Source: RGIG990 sp045589455 (GTDB lineage Bacteria > Verrucomicrobiota > Kiritimatiellia > RFP12 > UBA3636). Taken from it: 64,000 nt of DNA. How positions within the stretch are numbered: position 1 is the first letter of the stretch; the number at the start of each line of letters is the position of its first letter. The stretch covers positions 26,931 to 90,930 of the forward strand of contig JAZNPC010000077.1 in NCBI GenBank assembly GCA_045589455.1, in the 5' to 3' direction. The notes under the pieces are model-generated. The model saw nothing but the letters and a program-made list of their open reading frames with translations, searched no databases and was not told the origin of the DNA. The position numbers and the translations under genes are program-made. Shown here piece by piece: positions 25,684 through 33,849 of this stretch.

Positions 25684-26784
25684 TTACTTACCAGAATCAG
25701 CCTTTGTTGCAGGAACTAATGTTACCATAACAGGGAAATGATCTGAATAACCTTCCTCATAATAGTTATTAGGCTTCCCTTTAATACGAACACGCCTAAA
25801 TGCTCGAGGACGACCATCATCAGGCACTCTCATCTCTGGCAGAACAAAAACATTAAAGGAATTTCTATCCTTAACACGCCAATAACAAGGAGACGAAGTA
25901 TTTTCTCCCAAAAGAGTGGCAGGAACAATTATTCCATCAAATGAATTCCAGACAGAGCGACGCGCATAATAATAAGTTCCACGTTCGCTTTCTGGTAGGT
26001 CAAAAGATAAATGATATAATGCTAAGGGTCCATCGGAATGTTTTAAAGCCTTTACGCGGGTATCAGAAACACGAAAAACATCTCGCATTGTAATATCATC
26101 ACAATCTTCATTAAAATCTCCCATAATTACAAAACTCATGGTTGGCGAACGCTTGTATCTTTTTTCTAGCTCTACACGTAAGGCTCTTGCCTCTTCAGCT
26201 CTAGTTTTCATATTCTCTTTGTAGTTACCAATTGGAGATTTCCAATGGTTCACCATGAAAGTAACAGGGTGTCCATCTACATCGACAACTACAACTAGTA
26301 CTCCACGTTTACCATAAGTATGTGCAACGAGATGAGTTGATAAAATTGGATATCTAGACATTACAGCCTGATCAATACCTCGGGTATCAGAAGAATCAAT
26401 ATGCCCAATATAAGGAAGATTCCAACCATACTTCTTCTTTAACCGTGCATTTAAATCCTGAAGAACATCAAGATTTTCAACTTCTGCCATACCCAAAACA
26501 TCAGGCTGCATTGCATTTATTACATGTGATAAATGGTCTAACTTTTGAGAATATCTTTGTGGTGTCCAACGTCTCCATGATGAAGGCGTAAAATCCTCAT
26601 CTTTATGCTTTGATGGCCCATTAATTACTGTGTCAAACAAGTTTTCAACATTCCAAAAAGCAACACGAAGCTCATTTGGATTGAGCTTGGGTGGTGCAGC
26701 ATTTAAAACATTAAAAGAAAATGCTACGATAAAAAATAAAGCGAGAAACTTGCTTTTCGTACAAATTATGTTAAACATTTTCAT
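25684..26784 (-). CDS. Secreted endonuclease/exonuclease/phosphatase family protein
   Basis: 366 residues with a signal peptide (hydrophobic LALFFIVAFSFNVLNA, cleavage before APPKL). EEP-fold motifs appear in order: RVAFWNVENLFDT, PDVLGMAEVENLDVL, VNHWKSPIGN, MGDFNEDCDD, and C-terminal GYSDHFPVMV with the catalytic Asp-His. Members cut phosphodiester bonds in nucleic acids or lipid head groups; which applies here is unknown. Export suggests nutrient scavenging of extracellular DNA or phosphate. Its ATG overlaps the stop of the TolC-like gene (ATGA), so translation is coupled. Confidence 0.88.
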   Translation of the reverse strand: MKMFNIICTKSKFLALFFIVAFSFNVLNAAPPKLNPNELRVAFWNVENLFDTVINGPSKHKDEDFTPSSWRRWTPQRYSQKLDHLSHVINAMQPDVLGMAEVENLDVLQDLNARLKKKYGWNLPYIGHIDSSDTRGIDQAVMSRYPILSTHLVAHTYGKRGVLVVVVDVDGHPVTFMVNHWKSPIGNYKENMKTRAEEARALRVELEKRYKRSPTMSFVIMGDFNEDCDDITMRDVFRVSDTRVKALKHSDGPLALYHLSFDLPESERGTYYYARRSVWNSFDGIIVPATLLGENTSSPCYWRVKDRNSFNVFVLPEMRVPDDGRPRAFRRVRIKGKPNNYYEEGYSDHFPVMVTLVPATKADSGK

Positions 26785-28604
26785 TCTTCTATTGCAACCT
26801 CCTTCTCAACAATATACTCTGAAGGATCAAACTCAAACCAAGTACCAGCGGACGACACATCTAATACGCCTAGTTTGCTTTGTAATTCAAGCTCCTTAAT
26901 TCGATAACTAACAATTGCAGAATAAAGCGAATTTTGAGCAATCAACAAAGATTGCTGCGCACTTAGAACATCTGTCATATCAACTCGACCGGCCTGCATA
27001 AGTATATCCATACTTTCTACTCGACGTTGTGCATGCGATAAAGCCATAAACTGAATGGACAAAGTCTCTCTAGTCTCTCTCATAGATCTGACAACATTGA
27101 ATACCTCTTTTTTGATGTTATCCTCAATCTCTTGATAACTACGAACAGCACTTTCATAGCCAAAATAAGCTACCCGATATGCATTACGCTCTGCAGTTCG
27201 CTCAATTGGTAAATCAATAGTCAACAATGCACTATATACACCATATTTGGGTTTAAAATCACCATTTCCCTGATTGGCACTGCCATAACTTCTTGACTCT
27301 CCCATAGATGCAGAGCCTCCAATTGTAACCTCTGCACGTAGATTATCTGCCGCTATACGCAACTTTCGTTCACTATCCTCTACTCTATCTCTTGCTGTTT
27401 GCAAATCTGGTCGATTTTCAAAAGCAATTTGTAAGGCAGTTGCTTCGTCAAGCTCTAACGGACCTTGATTGCGGTTATCTGGCTTCTTTAGTTCAATCTG
27501 ATCCCAATCCAATGCTCCAACAGCTTCATAATCACCACTCGAAGTAACCGCAAAGCTCTCTGTATATTCTTGAAGCTTAGCTAATTCTGATTCTAATGGG
27601 AAAACTAATGCATCTGGTGGTAGTCCTAGAATAACTCTAAAATTCTCCAACATTCCGTCATATCTACTATATGCAGCAACCCAACTATTACGGGCATCGA
27701 GCTCATTTTGATAGGATTGGTCAAATTCGTATTCCTGAAGACGCCCAGCATCGGCAAGACGACGCGAACGACGCGTTGAAGCTACGGCACGTCTATAATT
27801 CTCATCTTGGTTACGAAGCTGTCTTCCTGCAAGAAGAACATTAAAATATGCGGTAGAAACTGTAACAATAAAATTACGTTTATATTGTTCAAAATCTCTC
27901 AAAGAATATACTAATGAACGCTCTGCCTGAATCAATGGTTCTTCAACAACAAAGCTACCAGAACCACGTAATAGAGGAATTGTTATACTCGCATCAAACA
28001 AAACTCCCCAAGCACTTTCTTTTTCTGCAGAAAGCATCTTTGCTAAATCAACAGCAATATTGCTAGAAAGTTCAACTCCGTTTTTAAATTTTTGCTGACC
28101 GCCTATTTTAAATTTATTGTCATTACCTGTTACTCTATCTTTACCTTCTGCTTGGGATGTGCTAACACGAGATGACATCAAACTAGTAAAGGTTGTTTTA
28201 AACCTATGTGACTCTAAATCCAAAGTAAGTGCAGATTTATACAGCTCTTCTTTTCTAGAACGAAATTCACGACTTTCTGCTGCTGCAATTTTTAATGCAT
28301 CTTCTAAAGAAATATAAAGAGGTTCAGTAAGTGTCAAATCAATTGGTATTTCTTCTGTTGAAGAGGTTGATGCCAAAGGATCTGCAATAGTAATCCCTTG
28401 AGCTTCAATTAATCTGCGACGTAACGTATCCGCTGGATTTTGAATATCAATTTCCTCTATAGGTAAATCAGCTCGAATTTGGGCTACAGCAATATGTGCA
28501 GCCGCTTTTTCATCTGCCTCTTTCAACCACTCTGAGGGAGATTTACAGCTACAAATACCTGCGCACAAAAGAATTATAATAAAAAGCGAAAAATGTTTAT
28601 GCAT
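26781..28604 (-). CDS. TolC-family outer membrane efflux lipoprotein
   Basis: 607 residues from ATG 28604; the longer frame runs into the promoter. The N-terminus FSLFIIILLCAGICSC has a lipobox-like end (ICSC), so it is probably a lipid-anchored outer membrane protein. The body is the coiled-coil-rich TolC/OEP fold with two internal repeats: LEDALKIAAAESREFRSRKE and DEATALQIAFENRPDLQTAR, each followed by long helices and beta strands. It forms the outer channel for a pump or type I secretion; no inner-membrane pump or periplasmic adaptor is adjacent. It is first in the operon with the EEP and release-factor-like genes. Confidence 0.88.
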   Translation of the reverse strand: MHKHFSLFIIILLCAGICSCKSPSEWLKEADEKAAAHIAVAQIRADLPIEEIDIQNPADTLRRRLIEAQGITIADPLASTSSTEEIPIDLTLTEPLYISLEDALKIAAAESREFRSRKEELYKSALTLDLESHRFKTTFTSLMSSRVSTSQAEGKDRVTGNDNKFKIGGQQKFKNGVELSSNIAVDLAKMLSAEKESAWGVLFDASITIPLLRGSGSFVVEEPLIQAERSLVYSLRDFEQYKRNFIVTVSTAYFNVLLAGRQLRNQDENYRRAVASTRRSRRLADAGRLQEYEFDQSYQNELDARNSWVAAYSRYDGMLENFRVILGLPPDALVFPLESELAKLQEYTESFAVTSSGDYEAVGALDWDQIELKKPDNRNQGPLELDEATALQIAFENRPDLQTARDRVEDSERKLRIAADNLRAEVTIGGSASMGESRSYGSANQGNGDFKPKYGVYSALLTIDLPIERTAERNAYRVAYFGYESAVRSYQEIEDNIKKEVFNVVRSMRETRETLSIQFMALSHAQRRVESMDILMQAGRVDMTDVLSAQQSLLIAQNSLYSAIVSYRIKELELQSKLGVLDVSSAGTWFEFDPSEYIVEKEVAIEE

Positions 28605-28656
28605 AAAACTAGTTATTAAAGTAAAAAAAACAGAAACCCTCAAATTATTTCTACGA

Positions 28657-28685
28657 ATTTTACTATAATAATTATTGAAAGTCAA
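28657..28685 (-). promoter_or_regulatory. Promoter of the TolC-like operon
   Basis: Minus strand TTGACT, 17-bp spacer, TAAAAT, about 50 bases upstream of ATG 28604. Confidence 0.6.
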
Positions 28686-28701
28686 TTAAACGTGTAGATA
28701 T

Positions 28702-29004
28702 ACACGGATGGGATGCTGGGGATATCGGAGCATGGTGCTTTAGCGCCAATAAGCATTATCGCATTTCAAAAACACGGATGGACACGGATGGACACGGATT
28801 GGGTTCTGGGGTGCTTTTGTGGCGGCTAAAAATGCGAGGTTCAAAAACACGGATGGACACGGACACACGGATGGGATGCTGGGAATATCGGAGCATGGTG
28901 CTTTAGCGCGCATTGTGCATTAGCGCATTTCAAAAACACGGATGAACACGGATGGACACGGATTGGGTTCTGGGGTGCTTTTGTGGCGGCTAAAAGTGCA
29001 GGTT
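28702..29004. repeat. Two tandem copies of a ~163-bp CACGGATG repeat
   Basis: Unit 1 begins ACACGGATGGGATGCTGG at 28702 and unit 2 begins with the same bases at 28865. Each unit continues with ATATCGGAGCATGGTGCTTT, a CACGGATGGACACGGAT run and GGTGCTTTTGTGGCGGCTAA. The ATATCGGAG plus GC-hairpin module resembles that at 1405-1436. The copies differ at scattered bases. The repeat is more GC-rich than the flanking genes. No coding potential. Confidence 0.85.
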
Positions 29005-29016
29005 ATAATATATGCA

Positions 29017-29054
29017 AAAAGGCTGCTCAAAAAATTGTTTAAGAGCAGCCTTTT
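29017..29054 (-). terminator. Terminator of the tpiA-secG-lysS operon
   Basis: AAAAGGCTGCTC and GAGCAGCCTTTT form a 12-bp perfect stem with a 14-base loop, 29 bases after the lysS stop. T-runs at both ends could make it work in both directions. Confidence 0.92.
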
Positions 29055-29082
29055 GATAAATTTTAATTTTAAATTCAAACAA

Positions 29083-30591
29083 CTATTTTTGCTTTAGCTG
29101 TGGGAATAGAATTACGTCTCGGATTACTTCTGTGCCTGTTAGCATCATTACAAAGCGATCAATACCAAGACCTAAACCACCTGCAGGAGGCATACCATAT
29201 TCAAGTGCTGTGATGAAGTCTTCATCTATCTTCTCTACCTCATCACCTGCCTGAACAGCGAAAGCCTCACGCTGATTGATTGGGTTGTTCTGCTCTGTAT
29301 AGCCTGGGCATAGCTCCTTACCACCAACAACGAACTCAAATACATCTGCTAGAGTTGGGTCATCTGGGCAAGTCTTTGCTAAAGGAACAAACTCGTGAGG
29401 TACGCGAGTAACAAATGTTGGCTGGAACAATGTCTTCTCTATTAGCTTGTCATAAACCTCATGAGTAATTAGCAAATGTCCCCAGCTTGGATCAATTACC
29501 AAGCCCTCTGCCTCTGCCTTTGCCTTAGCAGTAGGAACATCAAGCTCAAACCAATCAGCGCCCATGCGATCACGCACCAAATCATGATATGCAACCTCAC
29601 GATATGGAGGTGTAAAATCTAACTCTCCCTCGCCGTACTTAACCTTACGAGTACCAAGAACATTGTCGCACACCTGAGGAATCATACCCTCAATGATATT
29701 CTTCATTGATGTGCGGTCGCCATAAGCCTCATAGATTTCTAGAACCGTGAATTCTGGGTTGTGAGTGCGATCAAGACCCTCATTACGGAAGTTGCGGTTT
29801 AGCTCAAAAACCTTATCAAAGCCACCCACTAGAAGACGCTTCAAATATAGCTCTGGTGCAATACGCATATACATTGTGCAATCAAGTGCATTGTAGTGAG
29901 TCATGAATGGACGTGCTGCTGCACCACCAGGCTGAGGCTGCATCATAGGTGTTTCCACCTCAAGGAATCCGCGAGAAGTTAAATACTTACGAATCTCAGC
30001 AACGATAGCAATACGCTTATTAAAGCGGTCGCGTGATTCTGCATTTGACATCAAATCAAGATAGCGCATGCGATAGCGATCCTCTTGATCCTGCAAACCA
30101 TGGAATTTCTCAGGTGGCTGCATGATTGCCTTTGAAAGAAGAGTCCATTGAGTAACACGAATAGATAGCTCACCTGTGCGTGTTACAAAAAGATCTCCCT
30201 CAATACCAATATGGTCACCTAGGTCAAGAAGCTTGAAAGCATCAAATGCTCCATCAGGCATATTCTTGCCATTTACAAAAAGCTGTACACGGCCAGTTCC
30301 ATCACGTAGGTCAGCAAAAATTGTCTTACCCATATTACGGCAAGCCATCATTCTACCTGCTGCCTTAACACAAATTGGCTCAGCTGGACCTTCTGCATGT
30401 GGCTTTTCTGGAGTTGCAGCCTCAATTGGGTATGTCCATAAAGCGCGAATTGCGTTGATATCACCAGTGCGATCAAATGCAGCACCAAAAGGATTGTAAC
30501 CTAGCTCCTCTAGAGCCTTAAGATTTGCAATTCGTTGAGCGCGATACTCATTAGTATTTTCTGCTACTAAATTATTATTTTCTTCAGCCAT
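29083..30591 (-). CDS. lysS: Lysyl-tRNA synthetase, class II
   Basis: 502 residues, the normal length for bacterial LysS. It charges tRNA-Lys with lysine. An N-terminal OB-fold anticodon-binding domain (AAGRMMACRNMGKTIFADLRDG) is followed by the class II catalytic core with motif 2 FRNEGLDRTHNPEF and motif 3 GLGLGIDRFVMML. AAGG lies 8 bases before the ATG. It is the last gene of tpiA-secG-sulfatase/TPR-lysS (33-bp gap upstream), followed by a strong terminator. Confidence 0.97.
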   Translation of the reverse strand: MAEENNNLVAENTNEYRAQRIANLKALEELGYNPFGAAFDRTGDINAIRALWTYPIEAATPEKPHAEGPAEPICVKAAGRMMACRNMGKTIFADLRDGTGRVQLFVNGKNMPDGAFDAFKLLDLGDHIGIEGDLFVTRTGELSIRVTQWTLLSKAIMQPPEKFHGLQDQEDRYRMRYLDLMSNAESRDRFNKRIAIVAEIRKYLTSRGFLEVETPMMQPQPGGAAARPFMTHYNALDCTMYMRIAPELYLKRLLVGGFDKVFELNRNFRNEGLDRTHNPEFTVLEIYEAYGDRTSMKNIIEGMIPQVCDNVLGTRKVKYGEGELDFTPPYREVAYHDLVRDRMGADWFELDVPTAKAKAEAEGLVIDPSWGHLLITHEVYDKLIEKTLFQPTFVTRVPHEFVPLAKTCPDDPTLADVFEFVVGGKELCPGYTEQNNPINQREAFAVQAGDEVEKIDEDFITALEYGMPPAGGLGLGIDRFVMMLTGTEVIRDVILFPQLKQK

Positions 30592-30624
30592 AATTTTACC
30601 TTAATTTATATTTTAAATCTTTTT

Positions 30625-32217
30625 TTATTTCAATGCATCAAGAAATTTTTTGGCAGGGATATAGTCAGATTTAATTTCCAAAGCCTCACTAACAACATTA
30701 ATAGCTGCATTTGTATTACCCTCTGCAAGATAAATATGTCCCATTTGGATATAAGCATCTAGCTGAGAAGGTGAAAGCCATAGAACACGATTAAAGCACT
30801 CCTTTGCTGTAGGATAATTCTTGGCCTTATACATTGAAACACCTGTAGAATAAAGTAATGAAGATAATTCTCTGCGTAAAACAAAATCAGTAGGATTCAA
30901 AAGGAATGCGGTTTCTGCACGTTCAATTGCAGCAGGAATATTACTTAGCTTTGTATGACAAAGGGACTGACGAGAAATAGCCATCAGCATATTGTATCCG
31001 ATATTTGAAGCTCTACCATAAGCATTGCATGCCTCCATATAGTCACCAGTATTATAATGAGCTTCAGCAAGCCAATAATGGAACATTGGTACTGTTGGAT
31101 ACTTTTTAACAAAAGCAGTTAGTTGTTCGAGACTATTTGTTTTCGCAATAGCTGCCTCAGCTAAGAATGCAGACTCATTTGTTACGGAGTGAAGAACATT
31201 CGTTGATGGATAAGGAGGAATCAACCCTTCTCCATCAAAACCATGAAATGCGATAGTGAAGGATTCAAATCTAGAAGGAAGTACTTGAGGTTTAACCTCA
31301 CTTAAGCCCCAATCGCCATCCCAACCAATACGTTTTGGTGGAAGATTAAATGCATACCAAGGCTGAACTGTTTCGGCTTGTAGTGGCTTTAATTCTGCAG
31401 GAGAAACTGTTTTATGTTCTGTTGCTGCAACAATAATTGTTGGGATATCCATCAAGGATATCTTAGTGTCTTTAGGAATTAAATTCTGATTATTGACACC
31501 AATCCTTACACAACACTCTTCAAGAGTTAAACCTTGAAAAGGTGCCGTTACAGGGTTAGTCAAAGGAGCATATATAATTACTGTATTAGGGGAATTATGC
31601 TCTTTAATAAATTCTATAAGTTTATTTGCTATAACTTCTGGTGGATCATTACCAATAAGTGGTTCAGAAATATGAGTCCAAACAAAGCAGTTCTTACCAC
31701 TAAGTTCTGTTTGTTGATTTATAAAGCTTGTAGCTCTATTAAAAACAACATCTGCACCAATAGCTAATATAGGAACATTATTTGAACTTGCCAGGCTTGA
31801 ATCATATGTTGAAAAGCCATTTGTTAAGCCATGGCTTTGTGCAAATATTAAAGAAGAGAAAAATGCGCCACAATCATAATTCTTTTCAGAGAGATGTGTA
31901 GCAATTGTTGGCATGTTTTCAGGAATAGACCCAACGCCATTAACACGAATAGTTGTTTCTCTTGGGTTCTTTCCTGTAATAAGACTTGCGCCAGAAGGAA
32001 GTGGCAATGGTGATGTAGCCAAAGCATCATAAAAAGAAAAACCAAAAGATTGTGTAAGCTCTTGCTCAATTGGAAGAATACCATCCGATGTAATAAGGAT
32101 TACATTACTTCTCGTTGGGGTTGGTTTTTCTGTTAAACTAGAATTTAAGATTGCGACAGCCGCAATAATGACGGCTGTCGCAATAATAAAGTATTTAATT
32201 TTAGTCTTTTTTAACAT
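30625..32217 (-). CDS. Membrane-anchored degenerate sulfatase-like protein with TPR repeats
   Basis: 530 residues. One N-terminal membrane helix (FIIATAVIIAAVAIL) leads into an alkaline phosphatase/sulfatase fold (NVILITSDGILP, then PLPLPSGASLITGKNP). The CxPSR signature that gives the catalytic formylglycine is lost: the Cys position is Pro and the Arg is Gly, so sulfatase activity is unlikely. From about residue 360 there are TPR repeats (YMEACNAYGRASNIG, AKECFNRVLWLSPSQLDAYI). Similar sulfatase-TPR fusions occur in PVC and deltaproteobacterial genomes, function unknown. It lies between secG and lysS, with short gaps on both sides. Confidence 0.8.
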   Translation of the reverse strand: MLKKTKIKYFIIATAVIIAAVAILNSSLTEKPTPTRSNVILITSDGILPIEQELTQSFGFSFYDALATSPLPLPSGASLITGKNPRETTIRVNGVGSIPENMPTIATHLSEKNYDCGAFFSSLIFAQSHGLTNGFSTYDSSLASSNNVPILAIGADVVFNRATSFINQQTELSGKNCFVWTHISEPLIGNDPPEVIANKLIEFIKEHNSPNTVIIYAPLTNPVTAPFQGLTLEECCVRIGVNNQNLIPKDTKISLMDIPTIIVAATEHKTVSPAELKPLQAETVQPWYAFNLPPKRIGWDGDWGLSEVKPQVLPSRFESFTIAFHGFDGEGLIPPYPSTNVLHSVTNESAFLAEAAIAKTNSLEQLTAFVKKYPTVPMFHYWLAEAHYNTGDYMEACNAYGRASNIGYNMLMAISRQSLCHTKLSNIPAAIERAETAFLLNPTDFVLRRELSSLLYSTGVSMYKAKNYPTAKECFNRVLWLSPSQLDAYIQMGHIYLAEGNTNAAINVVSEALEIKSDYIPAKKFLDALK

Positions 32218-32251
32218 ACCTATGAGTAATAATCGATATTTGATAGGATTA

Positions 32252-32764
32252 TTAAGCTGCAGGAGCTGCTGGAGCCTCTGGTGCTGCCGGAGCCTCAGGT
32301 GCTGCAGGTGCCTCAGGTGCTGCAGGAGCTGCAGGTGCCTCTGGTGCTGCTGGAGCTTCTACTGCAGGTGTCTCAACAACAGGTGTCTCAACAACAGGTG
32401 TTTCAACAACAGGTGTCTCAACAACTGGATCTACATTAAAAGCATCTACAGCGTCTTGTGAAACGCTAGCTTTAGCACTTTCTTCAGCCTGCTGTTGCTG
32501 TGCCGCTACAACGCGCTCAGATGCTGTTTGTTCTGTTTCCTTATTTGGATGTATCATTGCTAAACAAATGGTATTAATTAGGAACAAAATACCAAGAATG
32601 ACAGTTGTACGAGTTAAAACATTTCCCATTTTGGCACCAAAGATTGCTTCAGCTCCATTACCAAAGCTTAAGCCTGCTCCTTGACCCTTTGTACGCTGAA
32701 TTAGCACAATACCAATAAGCATAATGCAAAGAATAACCTCAACTGCTACAAGAAAGTTATACAT
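32252..32764 (-). CDS. secG: Preprotein translocase subunit SecG with long Ala/Pro/Glu tail
   Basis: 170 residues; SecG itself is about 75-80. The N-terminal part has two membrane helices (VEVILCIMLIGIVLI and TVILGILFLINTICLAM) joined by RTKGQGAGLSFGNGAEAIFG, the conserved SecG loop. From about residue 105 the protein is low complexity: VVETP repeated four times, then APAAPEAPAAP repeats to the end. SecG assists SecYE in protein export. GGAGG lies upstream of the ATG. It is immediately downstream of tpiA, an arrangement common in bacteria. The tail resembles that of V-ATPase subunit K in this window. Confidence 0.93.
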   Translation of the reverse strand: MYNFLVAVEVILCIMLIGIVLIQRTKGQGAGLSFGNGAEAIFGAKMGNVLTRTTVILGILFLINTICLAMIHPNKETEQTASERVVAAQQQQAEESAKASVSQDAVDAFNVDPVVETPVVETPVVETPVVETPAVEAPAAPEAPAAPAAPEAPAAPEAPAAPEAPAAPAA

Positions 32765-32817
32765 ATACTAATACCTCCAATTAATTTAAAAAAGACAAAA
32801 TTTAAATTTTATTTAAC

Positions 32818-33585
32818 TTAAGCCATTGCTGCCTTAACGATTGCAGAGAAATCTTCAGCCTTTAGAGCTGCACCGCCGATTAGACCACCATCGATATCCT
32901 TCTGTGCTAGAAGACCTGCTGCATTGCCTGGCTTCATGCTACCACCATAAAGAATACGTGTTGCCTCAGCTGTTGCTGCACCAAATACGTCTGCAAGAAC
33001 CTCACGGATGAATGCATGTACTTCCTGAGCCTGCTCATCTGTAGCAACCTTACCTGTGCCGATTGCCCATACTGGCTCATAAGCGATAACTACCTTCTCC
33101 ATGTCAGCTGCTGTCATATCAGCTAGACCAACGCGTACCTGACGGTCAATTACCTGCTTCATAGTGCCATTCTCACGCTCTTCTAGTGTCTCACCAACGC
33201 ATACAACAGCAACTAGATCTGCTGCAACTGCAGCCTTTGTGCGCTGATTAACTGTCTCATCTGTCTCACCAAAGTACTGACGACGCTCGCTGTGGCCAAT
33301 GATAACGTGTGTGCAACCTGCATCCTTTAGCATTTCTGTTGAGCACTCACCAGTGTAAGCACCATTTGCTGCCCAATGTACATTCTGAGCACCAACCTTA
33401 ATGCAGCTATCCTTAGCCTCTGCAACTGCAGCTGGGATTGTTAGGAATGGAGGGCAAACTAGAACCTCTGGACCATTCTCACAGCAGCATGGGATTGCTG
33501 CCTTTAGTTCTTTAACAAGTGCTGCACCCTCTGCTGAGGTCTTATTCATTTTCCAGTTACCTGCGATCAATATACGACGAGACAT
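32818..33585 (-). CDS. tpiA: Triosephosphate isomerase
   Basis: 255 residues, the family's usual length. It interconverts dihydroxyacetone phosphate and glyceraldehyde 3-phosphate in glycolysis. The substrate Lys is in GNWKMNK, the catalytic His in GHSERRQ and the catalytic Glu in VIAYEPVWAIGTGK; the phosphate-binding YGGSMKPGN and GLIGGAAL are present. TAGGAG lies upstream of the ATG. It is first in the operon with secG. Confidence 0.98.
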   Translation of the reverse strand: MSRRILIAGNWKMNKTSAEGAALVKELKAAIPCCCENGPEVLVCPPFLTIPAAVAEAKDSCIKVGAQNVHWAANGAYTGECSTEMLKDAGCTHVIIGHSERRQYFGETDETVNQRTKAAVAADLVAVVCVGETLEERENGTMKQVIDRQVRVGLADMTAADMEKVVIAYEPVWAIGTGKVATDEQAQEVHAFIREVLADVFGAATAEATRILYGGSMKPGNAAGLLAQKDIDGGLIGGAALKAEDFSAIVKAAMA

Positions 33586-33660
33586 TTTATTTCTCCTAAA
33601 ACTTAGCTTTATTATACAAATAATATATGGAACTACTTTTCCACGTAAAAATATCCAAAT

Positions 33661-33690
33661 ATTTTGCCATATTAGGCTTTATTTTGTCAA
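33661..33690 (-). promoter_or_regulatory. Possible promoter of the tpiA operon
   Basis: Minus strand consensus -35 TTGACA, 18-bp spacer, CAAAAT. A closer TATAAT at 33611-33616 lacks a good -35 but could be used instead. Confidence 0.4.
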
Positions 33691-33849
33691 TAAAATTAAC
33701 TCTTTTAGAACGTTGATTATACAATTTAAAGCACGAAAACTGTCAGATATTAGTTGTATATTCCTTTAAACAAAGAAAAACATCCATCTAACACTATTAT
33801 AATTAATAATATAAACAGTTTTTAAAAAATTACAACTTCCGTTTTAAAT

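Noticed and set aside
26781..28604. TolC-like gene as part of a complete RND or type I pump
   Set aside because: No inner-membrane pump, ABC protein or periplasmic adaptor gene is adjacent.
28702..29004. CRISPR-like look of the CACGGATG repeat
   Set aside because: Only two long units, no unique spacers and no cas genes.
32168..32461. Cys/Arg-rich plus-strand frame opposite the SecG tail
   Set aside because: Pure antisense of the Ala/Pro/Glu codon repeats.
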